A stretch of DNA of 64,000 bases from Pelagivirga sediminicola (GTDB lineage Bacteria; Pseudomonadota; Alphaproteobacteria; Rhodobacterales; Rhodobacteraceae), in contig NZ_QCYH01000002.1 of NCBI RefSeq assembly GCF_003072125.1, positions 1-64,000 on the forward strand. The letters are read 5' to 3'. A program made the translations under genes and the position numbers. Positions 37,404 to 47,213 of the stretch are shown here, in pieces. The notes beneath the pieces were generated by a model. The model had not been told where the DNA came from. It did no database searches and saw nothing but the letters and a program-made list of their open reading frames with translations. Position 1 is the first letter of the stretch. Each line of letters opens with the position of its first letter.

Positions 37404-37616
37404 TCATTGGCCTCCGAATTGGTTGCGGATTGTCACGAATGCCAGGATGAGCAGAACTGCCAGAAACTGGGCGATGATACGCCAGCGCATGAGCTTGTTC
37501 GAGCGCTTGCCGTTCTCGACGCCGGGTTTGCCCATCGTGCTGACGCCCATCGCGAGGATGACGGCAACGGCCAGGCAAGCGGCGGCGACAAGCAGGAATA
37601 GCGGATCTTTCAGCAT
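37404..37616 (-). CDS. Small twin-transmembrane protein
   Basis: 70 residues with two hydrophobic segments (about 5-28 and 47-64) joined by the basic loop MGKPGVENGKRSNKLMRWR. It matches a short conserved twin-transmembrane family of Rhodobacteraceae (HIG1-like in shape). The function is unknown. It is directly upstream of the adenosyltransferase gene in the same direction. Confidence 0.75.
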   Translation of the reverse strand: MLKDPLFLLVAAACLAVAVILAMGVSTMGKPGVENGKRSNKLMRWRIIAQFLAVLLILAFVTIRNQFGGQ

Positions 37617-37701
37617 GCGGATCTCCGGTTTGGCTGTGCTGCGGATGTAGCCCCGTTGCCACCCGAAGCGAAAGGAAAAAAGCGCGGTGCGCGCCGCGCC
37701 G

Positions 37702-38550
37702 TCATGCGCGCGACAGGATCCAGTCCAGCGCGCGGGCAGGCAGGATGCGCCGGGCGATGCCCATCGCATGTGTCGGCACGGTCACGTAATAGCGCGCGCG
37801 GGGGCGCCGCGCCTCGACCGCGTGGACCAGTTTTGACGTGACCGCCGATGGCGGCAATTCGAACCGGTCGGGGCCGGACGCGTCATATAGTCGCTTTTGC
37901 AATCCGGCGCGGTAATCGGCCACGCGCGCGGAGTTTTCCCAGTCGATCCAGCGCTCGAAATGGGGAATCGAGTTCTGGCGGATGCGCGATGTCACCGGCC
38001 CCGGCTCGATCAGGCTGACGTCGATGCCGGTGCCGCGCAGCTCGATCCGCATCGTGTCGGTCAGGCCCTCGACGGCGAATTTCGTGGCATTGTAGGCACC
38101 GCGCCACGGCAGCGTGACAAGCCCCAGAACTGACGAACATTGCACGATCCGGCCATGGCCCTGGGCGCGCATGACGGGGATCACGCGGCGGGTCAGCTCG
38201 TGCCAGCCAAAGAGGTTCGTCTCGAATATCTCGCGCAGGGCGCCGGTCGGGACATCCTCCACAAGGCCCGGGCAGGCATGCGCGCCGTTGTTGAAAAGCG
38301 CGTCCAGCGTGCCGCCCGTCGCCGCCAGAACCTCGGCCAGACCGGCCTCGATGCTGGCGCTGTCGGCATAATCGATCTGCGGGCTCTCCAGCCCCTCGGC
38401 GCGCATGCGGTCGCAATCCTCGGCCTTGCGGCAGGCGGCAAAGACACGCCAGCCGCGCCGCGCCATCCCGTGCGCCGCATCGTATCCGATGCCCGAAGAG
38501 CACCCGGTAATCAGGATGGTGCGGCCTGCGCCGCGCGTGGAGGAATTCAA
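37702..38550 (-). CDS. Short-chain dehydrogenase/reductase
   Basis: 282 residues, classical SDR: cofactor motif TGCSSGIGYDAA (from 15), NNGAHA near 88, catalytic Ser in VQCSSVLGLV and YNATK with Tyr and Lys near 155-159, then IEPGPVTSRI. An Arg after the first strand-helix (CRKAED) suggests NADP use. The substrate is unknown. It starts 13 nt after the stop of the SH3 protein gene, same strand. Confidence 0.92.
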   Translation of the reverse strand: MNSSTRGAGRTILITGCSSGIGYDAAHGMARRGWRVFAACRKAEDCDRMRAEGLESPQIDYADSASIEAGLAEVLAATGGTLDALFNNGAHACPGLVEDVPTGALREIFETNLFGWHELTRRVIPVMRAQGHGRIVQCSSVLGLVTLPWRGAYNATKFAVEGLTDTMRIELRGTGIDVSLIEPGPVTSRIRQNSIPHFERWIDWENSARVADYRAGLQKRLYDASGPDRFELPPSAVTSKLVHAVEARRPRARYYVTVPTHAMGIARRILPARALDWILSRA

Positions 38551-38563
38551 TTCAAGGGAGCCT

Positions 38564-39235
38564 TCAGTTCATTGACGTGACCAGCCAGTCGGCCATCCAC
38601 CCGGTTTGTCCGGTCTGGAGATCGCGCAACTCCATCCAGGCGCCGCGCCGGTCCAGCACTTCCACCCGGGTTCCCATGGCCAGCTGATCGACCTTTTCGT
38701 AATCGGTGCCCGGACCGCTGCGCATGTTGGCGGCGGTGCCAGCAATGCTGCGGATATCCGCGGGCTGCTGGCGGGCGATCACGGCGGCCTCGATCGGCAG
38801 GCTGTTGACGTCGCGCACCAGCGTTTCGGCGCTGAACGTGCCGATATTGTCCAGCGGGCGCTGGCCCATCGCATTGCCGCCATTCAGCGGTCGGGCGGCG
38901 GATGCCAGCGTGATTTCAAACCCGCCATGTGCATTGTCATTCAGATCCGAAAGCCCGGCAAAGGCGGATTGCGCGCGCGTCACCGTCTCATCCTCCATGT
39001 CCACTTGCTCGGTCTTGGCCGGTTCGGGCGCGGCGGGGGCGCTGTCAACCGGCGCCTCGGCGATCTGGACATCTGCCTGCGGCTTCGGCGCAAGCTTTGG
39101 CGCCGGGGCAAAGAAAGACCGGTCCTGCATCGCGATCTGCAGCGAGTTGGGGGAGGGGGCGTAATCGGCGCCGCCGCTCGCCTCGTAAAAGGCGAAGCCG
39201 AGAAACCCGAAACTGATCAAAATAAAACGCCACAT
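38564..39235 (-). CDS. SH3b-domain protein, membrane-anchored or secreted
   Basis: 223 residues: an N-terminal hydrophobic segment MWRFILISFGFLGFAFYEA (anchor or signal), a Pro/Ala-rich linker (about 40-90) and a C-terminal bacterial SH3 domain (about 160-223, ANMRSGPGTDYEKVDQLAMGTRVEVLDRRGAWMELRD, ending GWMADWLVTSMN). Such proteins usually bind cell-wall peptides. Divergent from parC. Confidence 0.85.
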   Translation of the reverse strand: MWRFILISFGFLGFAFYEASGGADYAPSPNSLQIAMQDRSFFAPAPKLAPKPQADVQIAEAPVDSAPAAPEPAKTEQVDMEDETVTRAQSAFAGLSDLNDNAHGGFEITLASAARPLNGGNAMGQRPLDNIGTFSAETLVRDVNSLPIEAAVIARQQPADIRSIAGTAANMRSGPGTDYEKVDQLAMGTRVEVLDRRGAWMELRDLQTGQTGWMADWLVTSMN

Positions 39236-39391
39236 CGTGCAATCCCCCAATCGCAGTGCCTTGCGGGGCTGGCAGGCCCCTGAGCACAACATAATGTTAC
39301 CACGATTCGCCTCGCGCGATAACGACAAAACCGGCCCCGCCACATCAACAGCCGCTTTACGAGCATTGGCGCCACGGCTATGAGGCAAGGC

Positions 39392-41710
39392 ATGAGCGAC
39401 AAGACCGACGATCCCGTAGAGCCCCAGGGCGATATCCCCGAAGCGGTGGCCGAGCCGCTGCGCCGCGCCATCGGCGAGCGCTATCTGACCTATGCGCTCA
39501 GCACGATCATGCACCGCGCCTTGCCCGATGCGCGCGACGGGCTGAAGCCTGTTCACAGGCGCATCCTCTATGCAATGCGCGAGTTGCGTCTAAGTTCCAC
39601 CGGGGGCTTCAGAAAGTCGGCCAAGATCAGCGGCGACGTGATGGGTAACTATCATCCGCACGGGGATGCGGCGATCTATGACGCGATGGCTCGCCTCGCG
39701 CAGGACTTCGCGGTCCGCTATCCGCTGGTCGACGGGCAGGGCAATTTCGGCAATATCGACGGTGATAACCCCGCCGCCGCACGCTATACCGAGGCGCGCA
39801 TGACAGCCGCCGCCGAGGCGCTGCTGCAGGGGCTGGACGAGAATGCCGTCGATTTTCGCGACAATTATGACGGCACCCTGACCGAACCTGTGGTCCTGCC
39901 GGCCAGCTTTCCCAACCTGCTGGCCAACGGGTCCAGCGGCATCGCGGTGGGCATGGCGACCAACATTCCGCCGCACAACATCGCCGAGTTGATCGACGCC
40001 TGCCTGCATCTGATCAAGACGCCCGATGCACGCGACGACACGTTGCTGAACCACGTGCAGGGCCCCGATTTTCCGACCGGCGGCGTCATCGTGGAGCCGC
40101 CCGAAAGCATGGCGCAGGCCTACCGCACCGGGCGCGGCAGCTTTCGTTTGCGCTGCAAATGGGAGGTCGAGGATCTGGGCCGCGGCCAGTGGCAGATCGT
40201 CGTCACGGAAATTCCCTATCAGGTGCAGAAATCGCGCCTGATCGAGAAGATCGCCGAGGTCATCCAGACCAAGAAGATCCCCATCCTCGCCGATGTGCGC
40301 GACGAGAGCGCCGACGACGTGCGCCTTGTGCTGGAGCCGCGCAGCAAGAATGTCTCGCCCGAGATGCTGATGGGGATGATGTATCGCAACTCGGATCTGG
40401 AGGTGCGGTTCTCGCTCAACATGAACGTGCTGATCGACGGCGTCACGCCCAAGGTCTGCTCGCTCAAGGAGGTGCTGCGCGCCTTTCTGGACTTCCGCCG
40501 CGAGGTGCTGGAGCGCCGGTCGCTGCACCGGCTGGAGAAGATCGACCACCGGCTGGAGGTGCTGGAGGGGCTGATCGTCGCCTTCCTGAACCTTGATCGC
40601 GTGATCGACATCATCCGCTATGACGAGGCGCCGAAGGCCGCGCTGATGCGCGAGGACTGGGGCCGCGAATTCGTGCGCGCGCGGGGCGAGGCGGATTATG
40701 TCCCGCCTGCCGAGGGCGGCGAGGACGGGCTGACCGACCTGCAGGCCGAATCCATCCTCAACATGCGGCTGCGCAGCCTGCGGCGGCTGGAGGAAATCGA
40801 GCTGCTGAAAGAGCAAAGCGCCCTCATGGAAGAGCGCGCCGCGCTGGAGGATCTGCTGGAGCATCCCGAGCTGCAATGGGGCGCGGTCGCCGACCAGCTG
40901 CGCGAGGTCAAGAAGCAGTTCGCCAAGAGCACGCCGAACGGCGCGCGCCGCACGCAGTTTGCCGTCGCGGGCGAGGTCGAGGACGTGCCGCTGGAGGCGA
41001 TGATCGACCGCGAGCCGATCACCGTCGTGTGCAGCCAGATGGGCTGGATCCGGGCGATGACCGGCCATATCGACCTGACGCGCGAGCTGAAGTTCAAGGA
41101 CGGCGACGGCCCGCGTTTCCTGTTCCACGCCGAGACGACGGACCGGTTGCTGATCTTCGCGGGCAATGGCCGCTTCTATACCATCCCCGCCGCCAACCTG
41201 CCCGGCGGGCGCGGCATGGGCGAGCCGCTCCGCCTGATGGTGGACCTGCCGAACGAGGCCGAGATCGTCGATATCCTGGTGCATCAGCCGGGCCGCAAGC
41301 TGCTGCTCGCGTCCAGCGCGGGCGACGGTTTCATCGTGCCCGAGGACGAGGTTCTGGCCCAGACGCGCAGCGGCAAGCAGGTGCTGAACGTGCGCGCCCC
41401 GGCCCGCGCGACGGTCTGCAAGCCGGTCGCGGGCGATCATGTCGCCGTTGTGGGCGAAAACCGCAAGGTGTTGGTTTTTGCAGTGTCCGAACTGCCCGAA
41501 ATGGGGAAGGGCAAGGGCGTGAGGTTGCAAAAGTACAAGGATGGCGGGCTGAGCGATGCCACGACATTCAACATCGAGGCCGGTTTGACCTGGCTTGACC
41601 CGGCGGGACGGACCCGGACCGAAACGGCGCTGGACGAATGGACCGGCAAGCGTGCAGGCTCCGGCCGCATGGCCCCGCGCGGCTTCCCTCGTGACAACAA
41701 ATTCACCTGA
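39392..41710 (+). CDS. parC: DNA topoisomerase IV subunit A
   Basis: Decatenates chromosomes with ParE. 772 residues, ParC length rather than GyrA. Active-site Tyr 132 in AARYTEARM. The breakage-reunion domain starts [32 protein letters not shown]; a reduced C-terminal beta-propeller follows (from about 500). The quinolone-determining segment reads [12 protein letters not shown]: Ala 93 stands where E. coli ParC has Ser 80, and Asp 97 where it has Glu 84. Start taken at ATG 39392; an ATG four codons earlier is possible. Confidence 0.94.
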   Translation: MSDKTDDPVEPQGDIPEAVAEPLRRAIGERYLTYALSTIMHRALPDARDGLKPVHRRILYAMRELRLSSTGGFRKSAKISGDVMGNYHPHGDAAIYDAMARLAQDFAVRYPLVDGQGNFGNIDGDNPAAARYTEARMTAAAEALLQGLDENAVDFRDNYDGTLTEPVVLPASFPNLLANGSSGIAVGMATNIPPHNIAELIDACLHLIKTPDARDDTLLNHVQGPDFPTGGVIVEPPESMAQAYRTGRGSFRLRCKWEVEDLGRGQWQIVVTEIPYQVQKSRLIEKIAEVIQTKKIPILADVRDESADDVRLVLEPRSKNVSPEMLMGMMYRNSDLEVRFSLNMNVLIDGVTPKVCSLKEVLRAFLDFRREVLERRSLHRLEKIDHRLEVLEGLIVAFLNLDRVIDIIRYDEAPKAALMREDWGREFVRARGEADYVPPAEGGEDGLTDLQAESILNMRLRSLRRLEEIELLKEQSALMEERAALEDLLEHPELQWGAVADQLREVKKQFAKSTPNGARRTQFAVAGEVEDVPLEAMIDREPITVVCSQMGWIRAMTGHIDLTRELKFKDGDGPRFLFHAETTDRLLIFAGNGRFYTIPAANLPGGRGMGEPLRLMVDLPNEAEIVDILVHQPGRKLLLASSAGDGFIVPEDEVLAQTRSGKQVLNVRAPARATVCKPVAGDHVAVVGENRKVLVFAVSELPEMGKGKGVRLQKYKDGGLSDATTFNIEAGLTWLDPAGRTRTETALDEWTGKRAGSGRMAPRGFPRDNKFT

Positions 41711-41761
41711 GCGCGGGGCGGCGCGACCCCTGTGTCGCGGGGCATCCGGAGGCAGGCGCGC

Positions 41762-42955
41762 ATGACGCACGAACAGGGCCGGCTTGGCGGCGAGTATCAC
41801 GGCACGCAAGGCCCGCTTTTCTGGCTGGCCGTGCGCACCGCGATGCTGACGGCGCTGACGCTCGGCGTCTACCGTTTCTGGGCCAAGACGCGGATCCGGC
41901 GCTATGTGTGGTCTTCGGTCGGGGCCGATGGCGATGCGTTTGAATATACCGGCACGGGGCTGGAGAAGTTCCTGGGGTTTCTGGCCGCGATCGTGATCCT
42001 TGCCGTTTATCTGGGCGCGGTTCAGATGATCCTGTTCTATTTCGGCCTGACCTTGTTCGGCGCCGCCGAAACGCAGGCCGAGCTGTTCCTGCAATTCGGC
42101 GCGTTCGGCATCACATCGCTGGCGATTCTGCCGCTGGTGTTTTTCGCGCAGTATCGCGCGCGGCGCTACCGGCTGGCGCGCACGCGGTGGCGCGGTCTGC
42201 GCTTCGGCGCCGAGGCGGCGGCGTGGGGCTATGTCTGGCGCGCGATGATTTATTGGGCGATTGCGCTGCTGTCGCTGGGCCTGCTGTGGCCGTTGATGAC
42301 CTTTCGTCTGGCACAGTACAAGGCCGATCGCAGCTGGTACGGCAACGCGCGGTTCCGGCAGAACGGGCGCTGGACCGGGCTTTATGCGGCGATGAAACAG
42401 CTTTTCGTCGCGCTCGGCCTGATGGTGCTGGCCGCCATCTTCGCGGCGATCCAGCTTTACGTGCTGGCCGGTCTGTGGGCGACGTTGGGCGCCATCTGGT
42501 TCAGCGTTGGGTTGCTGTCCTACCGCGTCAATGCCTTCGTCTACCTCACCGAAAACCTGGTGCTGGAGGTGCCCGGCGCGGATGATGTGACTTTCGGGAC
42601 CAGCCCCCAGACATGGAACGTGCTGTGGCAGATGGTGGGCGGCAGCATGGCGGTTTTTGCGGCGACGGGTCTGGTCTTTGGCTTGCTGGGGGCGGGGCCG
42701 CTGCTGCTGATCGGGCTGGAAGCGGTGCCGCTGCACGTGCTGATCGTGCCGTCGGTGCTGCTGTATATGCTGGCGCTGGCGATCTCGGGGGCGCTGTGGC
42801 TGATCTGGGTGGCGCAGCCGATCCTGCGCCATGTCGTGACGCGGTGCACGGCGCAGGGCACCGGGGCCCTGAACGGCGTGGCGCAACGCGCGGGCGACAG
42901 CGGCGCGGATGCCGAAGGCTTTGCCGATGCGCTGGATATCGGGGGGGCGTTCTAG
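41762..42955 (+). CDS. DUF898 (YjgN-like) membrane protein
   Basis: 397 residues with about eight membrane segments. The conserved start GGEYHGTQGPLFWLAVRTAMLTALTLGVYRFWAKTRIRRYVWSS and the repeat of this pattern in the second half (SLGLLWPLMTFRLAQYKADRSWYGNARFR) are typical of DUF898/YjgN. The function is unknown. The next gene, an M48 metallopeptidase, begins directly after the stop, so the two are co-translated. Confidence 0.88.
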   Translation: MTHEQGRLGGEYHGTQGPLFWLAVRTAMLTALTLGVYRFWAKTRIRRYVWSSVGADGDAFEYTGTGLEKFLGFLAAIVILAVYLGAVQMILFYFGLTLFGAAETQAELFLQFGAFGITSLAILPLVFFAQYRARRYRLARTRWRGLRFGAEAAAWGYVWRAMIYWAIALLSLGLLWPLMTFRLAQYKADRSWYGNARFRQNGRWTGLYAAMKQLFVALGLMVLAAIFAAIQLYVLAGLWATLGAIWFSVGLLSYRVNAFVYLTENLVLEVPGADDVTFGTSPQTWNVLWQMVGGSMAVFAATGLVFGLLGAGPLLLIGLEAVPLHVLIVPSVLLYMLALAISGALWLIWVAQPILRHVVTRCTAQGTGALNGVAQRAGDSGADAEGFADALDIGGAF

Positions 42956-44089
42956 ATGCTGCCTGTACCCGCGCGATATTACGACGGGATAACCGCAACG
43001 CGGCAGAACGTGCGCGCCATGCTGTCCGAGGATGGCGGCGCGCTGCTGATCCTTGGCGGCGCGCAGCCTGCGCCGCTGGAATGGCCGCTGGCGCGACTGC
43101 GCGCGGTCGGGGGCGCGGCGCGCAAGGGGCATCTGGTGCTGGCGCTGCACGATCCGGCCAATCGCGCCGACGCGCGCCCGCTTGCACCGGCGCGGCTGAC
43201 GGTGACGGACCCGGCCCTGATCGCGGCGCTCAGGGCGCGCTGCCATCTGGCGCGCCGGGACCGGCGGCCCGGCATGCGGGGCCGGTTGGTGCGCCGCGGC
43301 GCGCTGGCGGCGGCGGCGGTGGGGATCATGCTGTTCGTGATCCTGCCGCGCATGGCCGATACGCTGGCGACGCTGATCCCCGTCGAGCGCGAGATCACGT
43401 TTGGCCGCTCTGTCGTGGCGCAGATCGAGCGCGCGCTCGGCGCCACGGACCTGGGCGATCTGGACTGCACCGCGCCCGCCGGGACCGCGGCGCTGGAAGT
43501 CATGACGCGGCGCCTGTCGGCAGGGGCCGATCTGCGCTACCGGCTGGAGGTGCGGGTGCTGGATCACGCGATGGTCAATGCCTTTGCCGCGCCGGGCGGC
43601 CAGATCGTCATCATGCGCGGATTGCTGGACGATGCCACCGGCCCCGATGCCGTTGCGGGCGTTCTGGCCCATGAGATCGCGCATGTGGAGGCGCGCGATG
43701 CCACCCGCCACGCGCTGCGTGCCGCCGGATCGGCGGGCCTCCTGTCGATGGTGATCGGGGATGTCACAGGCGGCGCCGCAGCGGTGTTTCTTGGCGAAAG
43801 GGTGATGCGCGCCAGCTATACCCGCGAGGCCGAGACCGGGGCGGACCGGTTCGCGCTGCGCATGCTGAACAATGCGGGCGTCAGCAGCAGGGGGATGGCG
43901 GCGTTCTTTGACGGGCTGGCCGAGGCCGAGCAAGAGGGCGGGCCGGGCAGGTTGCCGACATACCTTTCGTCGCACCCCGACAGCGCCGCGCGCGCCGATG
44001 TGGCCGAGGCGAACGCGGCCGATCAGAGAGCCACCAGCCCGGTGATCAGCGATGCCGAGTGGCAGGCGCTTCTGGCCATTTGCGACTAA
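42956..44089 (+). CDS. M48-family metallopeptidase, membrane-anchored
   Basis: 377 residues: a cytosolic N-terminal domain of about 115 residues, one membrane segment (ALAAAAVGIMLFVILPRMADTL) and a peptidase domain. The zinc motif HEIAH (239-243) and the downstream third ligand in YTREAETGADRFALRMLN are intact, with APGGQIVIMRGLLDDA and LSSHPDSAARAD. Family members (HtpX, BepA, Oma1-like) act in envelope quality control. It abuts the DUF898 gene, suggesting a membrane-remodelling pair. Confidence 0.9.
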   Translation: MLPVPARYYDGITATRQNVRAMLSEDGGALLILGGAQPAPLEWPLARLRAVGGAARKGHLVLALHDPANRADARPLAPARLTVTDPALIAALRARCHLARRDRRPGMRGRLVRRGALAAAAVGIMLFVILPRMADTLATLIPVEREITFGRSVVAQIERALGATDLGDLDCTAPAGTAALEVMTRRLSAGADLRYRLEVRVLDHAMVNAFAAPGGQIVIMRGLLDDATGPDAVAGVLAHEIAHVEARDATRHALRAAGSAGLLSMVIGDVTGGAAAVFLGERVMRASYTREAETGADRFALRMLNNAGVSSRGMAAFFDGLAEAEQEGGPGRLPTYLSSHPDSAARADVAEANAADQRATSPVISDAEWQALLAICD

Positions 44090-44132
44090 AGCGTGGCTGG
44101 CCTCTGGACATCGCGCCGGACCGGCGCGGACG

Positions 44133-44160
44133 AAAAAAGGGCGGCCCGGCAAGGCCGCCC
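44133..44160 (-). terminator. Rho-independent terminator between convergent genes
   Basis: Stem GGGCGGCC (44139-44146) with GGCCGCCC (44153-44160), loop CGGCAA. Read leftward it is followed by TTTTTT, so it serves the small secreted protein gene; it may also stop the M48 transcript. Confidence 0.85.
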
Positions 44161-44185
44161 CGTTTCGGCTGACTGAGCGTCGCCC

Positions 44186-44539
44186 TTATTCCAGCGTATT
44201 GCCCTGCTTGATCACGCCGGTGCCGGCGCTTTCGCCGTTCTGGAACCACTCCAGCTGATCGCCGTCGATTTCGGCTTCATAGCAGCCGAAATCCGTGCCG
44301 GGATAGCAAACACCCTCGTCCGTGATCTCGTAGGTGCCGCCGCCGGCGGCGTCCTCATAGGTGCCGTCTTCGGCGAAAAAGCTGGCATAGCCGCCGCCGC
44401 CCATATCGCCGGTAAAGGTATTGCCGACGAGCGCCGCGCGCAGCTCGTCCGGGCTGGAGGCGGCCAGGGCGCCGGTTGTGGCGGCGCCAAGCGCCAGCAC
44501 GGCGGCGAGGGCCGTGCGCGTCAGGATTCGGGGTGTCAT
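44186..44539 (-). CDS. Small secreted protein of unknown function
   Basis: 117 residues from ATG 44539 (GGAG 9 nt upstream; an ATG at 44548 touches that site). Signal peptide MTPRILTRTALAAVLALGAATTGALAA, then about 90 acidic, Gly-rich residues with two cysteines (GVCYPGTDFGCYEAEI) that could form a disulfide. The pattern NTFTGDMGGGGYASFFAEDGTYED is reminiscent of small periplasmic DUF995-like domains, but I cannot name the family. It stands alone with its own terminator. Confidence 0.75.
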   Translation of the reverse strand: MTPRILTRTALAAVLALGAATTGALAASSPDELRAALVGNTFTGDMGGGGYASFFAEDGTYEDAAGGGTYEITDEGVCYPGTDFGCYEAEIDGDQLEWFQNGESAGTGVIKQGNTLE

Positions 44540-44650
44540 ATGGGTCATCTCCGCTGGTTGTTTCAACTTACTAGATAGGCTGCGCGCGCGGCAATCAATG
44601 CGCGTCTGCGCCGCCGCGCCCCGCCTGCGCGCGTTTTCGCCGCCGCGCCG

Positions 44651-46012
44651 TCAGACCGGCTGCGCGGTCAGCCACACGCCGCCCTCGGGCCGCAGGGTCA
44701 GGATCATCACCGGATCGGGATTGCGCCCCTCGACAGGCGCGAAGCGGAAGCGGCCCAGCAGCGTGGCAAGGATGATGACCACCTCCTGCAGTGCGAAACT
44801 GGCGCCGATGCAGATGCGCGGCCCGTCGCCGAAGGGCAGGTAGGCATAGCGCTGAACGTCCTTGCGGTTTTCGAACCGCTCGGGGCGGAACGCGTCGGGA
44901 TCCTGCCACAACTGATGATGACGGTGCAGCGCATAGATGGGAATGATCACCGTATCGCCGCGCCTTATCTGCCGCCCACAGAGCGTGTCATCGGCCGCTG
45001 CGCTGCGCGACACCATCGCGGCCGGCGGGTAAAGGCGCAGCGCCTCATCCGCGATCTGACGGATATAGGGCAGGTTCGCCACATCCTCGCCGGTGGCGGG
45101 GCGGCCTTCGCAAACGGCCTGCACCTCGGCGCGTGCCTTCTCCTGCACGCGCGGATCGAAGGCGCAGAGGTAGAGCGACCATGCCAGCGTCAGCGCCGTT
45201 GTCTCGTGCCCGGCGACGATGAAGGTCAGCAGGTTGTCGCGCAGCTCGGCGGTGTTCATGCAGCGTTTTGTTTCGGGATCCTCGCCCTCCAGCAGCAGGT
45301 CCAGCAGGTCCGGCACGCCCTGCGGGCCGCGCTTGCGCCGGGCCTCGACGGCGTCATCGGCAACCGCCTTCATCTGCTTCATCGCGGCGCCCGACACCAT
45401 CCGGCCGGGGCGCGGCACCCAGTCCGGCAGGCCAAGGATGTCGAAAAGCGAGATTTTCCCCGCCTCAGCGATATAGGCGTCGATGGCTCCGTGCACGGCG
45501 TCCGAATCAAAGCTGCCGTCGCCGGAAAACGTCACCTCGCTGATCACGTCGAAGGTGGTGCGCACCATGTCTTCGGCCATGTCCACGGCGCGCGGGCCTG
45601 CGGCCGCGATCCGCTCGGCGCTGCGCTCGGCGGCGGCGGTCATGATCGGGGCGAGGTTCATCACGTTGCGATGGGAAAACACTGGCGCCGCCGCGCGCCG
45701 CTGCCAGCGCCAATGCGCGCCCTCGGCGATGAACATGCTGTCGCCGATGGCCGGTTTCAGCAGGTTCTTCGTCACCAGCGACTTGGGATAATTGCCCTCG
45801 TTCTCCAGCAGCACGCGGCGCAGCGCGCCGGGGTCCATCACCATGTGCCAGCGCTTGGCCGTGCGCCCCGACACCATGGGCTGGCGTGTCGCCAGATCGG
45901 GAATGATGCTCAGCACGTTGCGGCGCGCGGCATTGAGGCTGCCGAGGATGCCCATGGGCTGCGTCACCAGCGGGACGCGGACGGGCAGGGCGGGGGAGGT
46001 GTCTGTGCTCAT
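44651..46012 (-). CDS. Cytochrome P450
   Basis: 453 residues. I-helix oxygen motif AGHETTALTLAW, ExxR motif EALR, PERF block and heme loop FGDGPRICIGASFA with the heme Cys at 401. The closest well-known type I can suggest is bacterial CYP of the long-chain fatty acid/CYP102-heme-domain like kind (AGHETT and FGDGPRICIG), but the substrate is open. No ferredoxin or reductase gene is adjacent, so electrons must come from elsewhere. Divergent from the lipoprotein gene. Confidence 0.93.
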   Translation of the reverse strand: MSTDTSPALPVRVPLVTQPMGILGSLNAARRNVLSIIPDLATRQPMVSGRTAKRWHMVMDPGALRRVLLENEGNYPKSLVTKNLLKPAIGDSMFIAEGAHWRWQRRAAAPVFSHRNVMNLAPIMTAAAERSAERIAAAGPRAVDMAEDMVRTTFDVISEVTFSGDGSFDSDAVHGAIDAYIAEAGKISLFDILGLPDWVPRPGRMVSGAAMKQMKAVADDAVEARRKRGPQGVPDLLDLLLEGEDPETKRCMNTAELRDNLLTFIVAGHETTALTLAWSLYLCAFDPRVQEKARAEVQAVCEGRPATGEDVANLPYIRQIADEALRLYPPAAMVSRSAAADDTLCGRQIRRGDTVIIPIYALHRHHQLWQDPDAFRPERFENRKDVQRYAYLPFGDGPRICIGASFALQEVVIILATLLGRFRFAPVEGRNPDPVMILTLRPEGGVWLTAQPV

Positions 46013-46125
46013 GCAGTTAGATATAGGCGCTGTGCGGCGCCCCGGCAAATCGTTGCGAAGGGCGCCGCGTTGCGGTATCGCGGCAAGGCTCGCCATCCAA
46101 TCCCACCCGCCGAGGACCGCTGCCC

Positions 46126-46776
46126 ATGCTTCGCCTGATCGCCTTCTTCTCCGCCCTGCTGACCGTCGCGGCCTGCACCAATCCCAACGATCTGGACAAG
46201 GCGCCGGTGCCGCTGGGCGATTTCAAGCTGGCCCATAACGTCGTGGTCGCGCCGAACCTGACCAAGGGGCCCGCCTCGCGCGACGCCTCCAAGGAGGAAT
46301 GGATCGCCTCGATGAAAAAGGCGGTGGACGAGCGGTTCAGCCGGTATGACGGCGACAAGCTGTATCACCTTGGCGTGTCGATCGAGGGCTATGTTCTGGC
46401 GGTGCCGGGCGTGCCGATCGTCGCGTCGCCGAAATCGGCGCTGATCCTGAATGCCACGGTCTGGGACGATGCCGCCGGCAAGAAGCTGAACGAGAAGCCC
46501 GAGCAGATCACGGTGATCGAATCGTTCTCCGGCGAGACGGTGCTGGGATCGGGCCTGACCCAGTCCAAGGAAGAGCAGATGACCAATCTGTCGCGCAACG
46601 CGGCCAAGCTGATCCAGAATTGGCTGGAGCGTCAGAAATACCAAGAGGACTGGTTCGGCGGCCGCGCCGCCGACAAGACGCCCGCGCGCAAGCCCCCGGC
46701 GGCCAGGCCAGCCGCAGCGGCGCAGCCTGCCGCGGCAAGGGGCGCCGCGAAGGCCGGGGCGAAGGTTGCGGGCTGA
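46126..46776 (+). CDS. Putative lipoprotein of unknown function
   Basis: 216 residues. Signal peptide MLRLIAFFSALLTVAAC ends in a lipobox (VAAC, Cys 17). A middle domain KLYHLGVSIEGYVLAVPGVPIVASPKSALILNATVWDDAAGKKLN suggests a beta-rich envelope protein. The tail (about 180-216) is low-complexity Ala/Pro/Lys. No named family recognised. Divergent from the P450 gene by 113 nt. Confidence 0.8.
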   Translation: MLRLIAFFSALLTVAACTNPNDLDKAPVPLGDFKLAHNVVVAPNLTKGPASRDASKEEWIASMKKAVDERFSRYDGDKLYHLGVSIEGYVLAVPGVPIVASPKSALILNATVWDDAAGKKLNEKPEQITVIESFSGETVLGSGLTQSKEEQMTNLSRNAAKLIQNWLERQKYQEDWFGGRAADKTPARKPPAARPAAAAQPAAARGAAKAGAKVAG

Positions 46777-46830
46777 TAAGGGCGAAACTCTCCCGGCACC
46801 GGTTTTCCGTTGATGGGCGCGATTGATGGC

Positions 46831-46859
46831 TTGATTCCCGCCCGGAGGTCGCGTAATCG
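46831..46859 (+). promoter_or_regulatory. Candidate sigma-70-type promoter of tRNA-Trp
   Basis: TTGATT at 46831-46836 and TAATCG at 46854-46859, spacer 17. Transcription would start a few bases before the tRNA at 46872. Confidence 0.5.
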
Positions 46860-46871
46860 GTGCCCCATCTT

Positions 46872-46947
46872 AGGGGTATAGCTCAGCTGGTAGAGCGACG
46901 GTCTCCAAAACCGTAGGTCGCGGGTTCGAACCCTGCTGCCCCTGCCA
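46872..46947 (+). tRNA. tRNA-Trp (CCA)
   Basis: 76 nt with encoded CCA. The acceptor stem AGGGGTA pairs with TGCCCCT (one G-U). The anticodon loop CTCCAAA gives anticodon CCA. T arm contains TTCGAAC; discriminator G. It stands upstream of secE-nusG as in many alphaproteobacteria. Confidence 0.97.
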
Positions 46948-47213
46948 AATCCATTATAATTCAAACGTATCTGGCCCTTTGTGACGGCTGTGCGGGTCTT
47001 TGCCACTTGGCAACATGCTGGCGCGGCCCCGACAATGCGCCTGCAAACGGCCAGACCGGCGCAGCGTGCCGTATTTTGACCGGCTTTCGACGCGAAATGG
47101 CCGCGGTTGCCATAATTTCGCCCCAATCGCGCCGTATGAAGCACTTATTCGGCGGTGCGCCTTGTGGCGCAGGCCGGATTCGCGTGGGGGCGCGGAACAA
47201 GGGTAGTGCTGCA

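Noticed and set aside
39590..44152. Open frame of 1520 codons opposite parC, DUF898 and M48
   Set aside because: Spans three real genes of the other strand, Arg/Gln/His-rich, no domains; a shadow of biased codon use.
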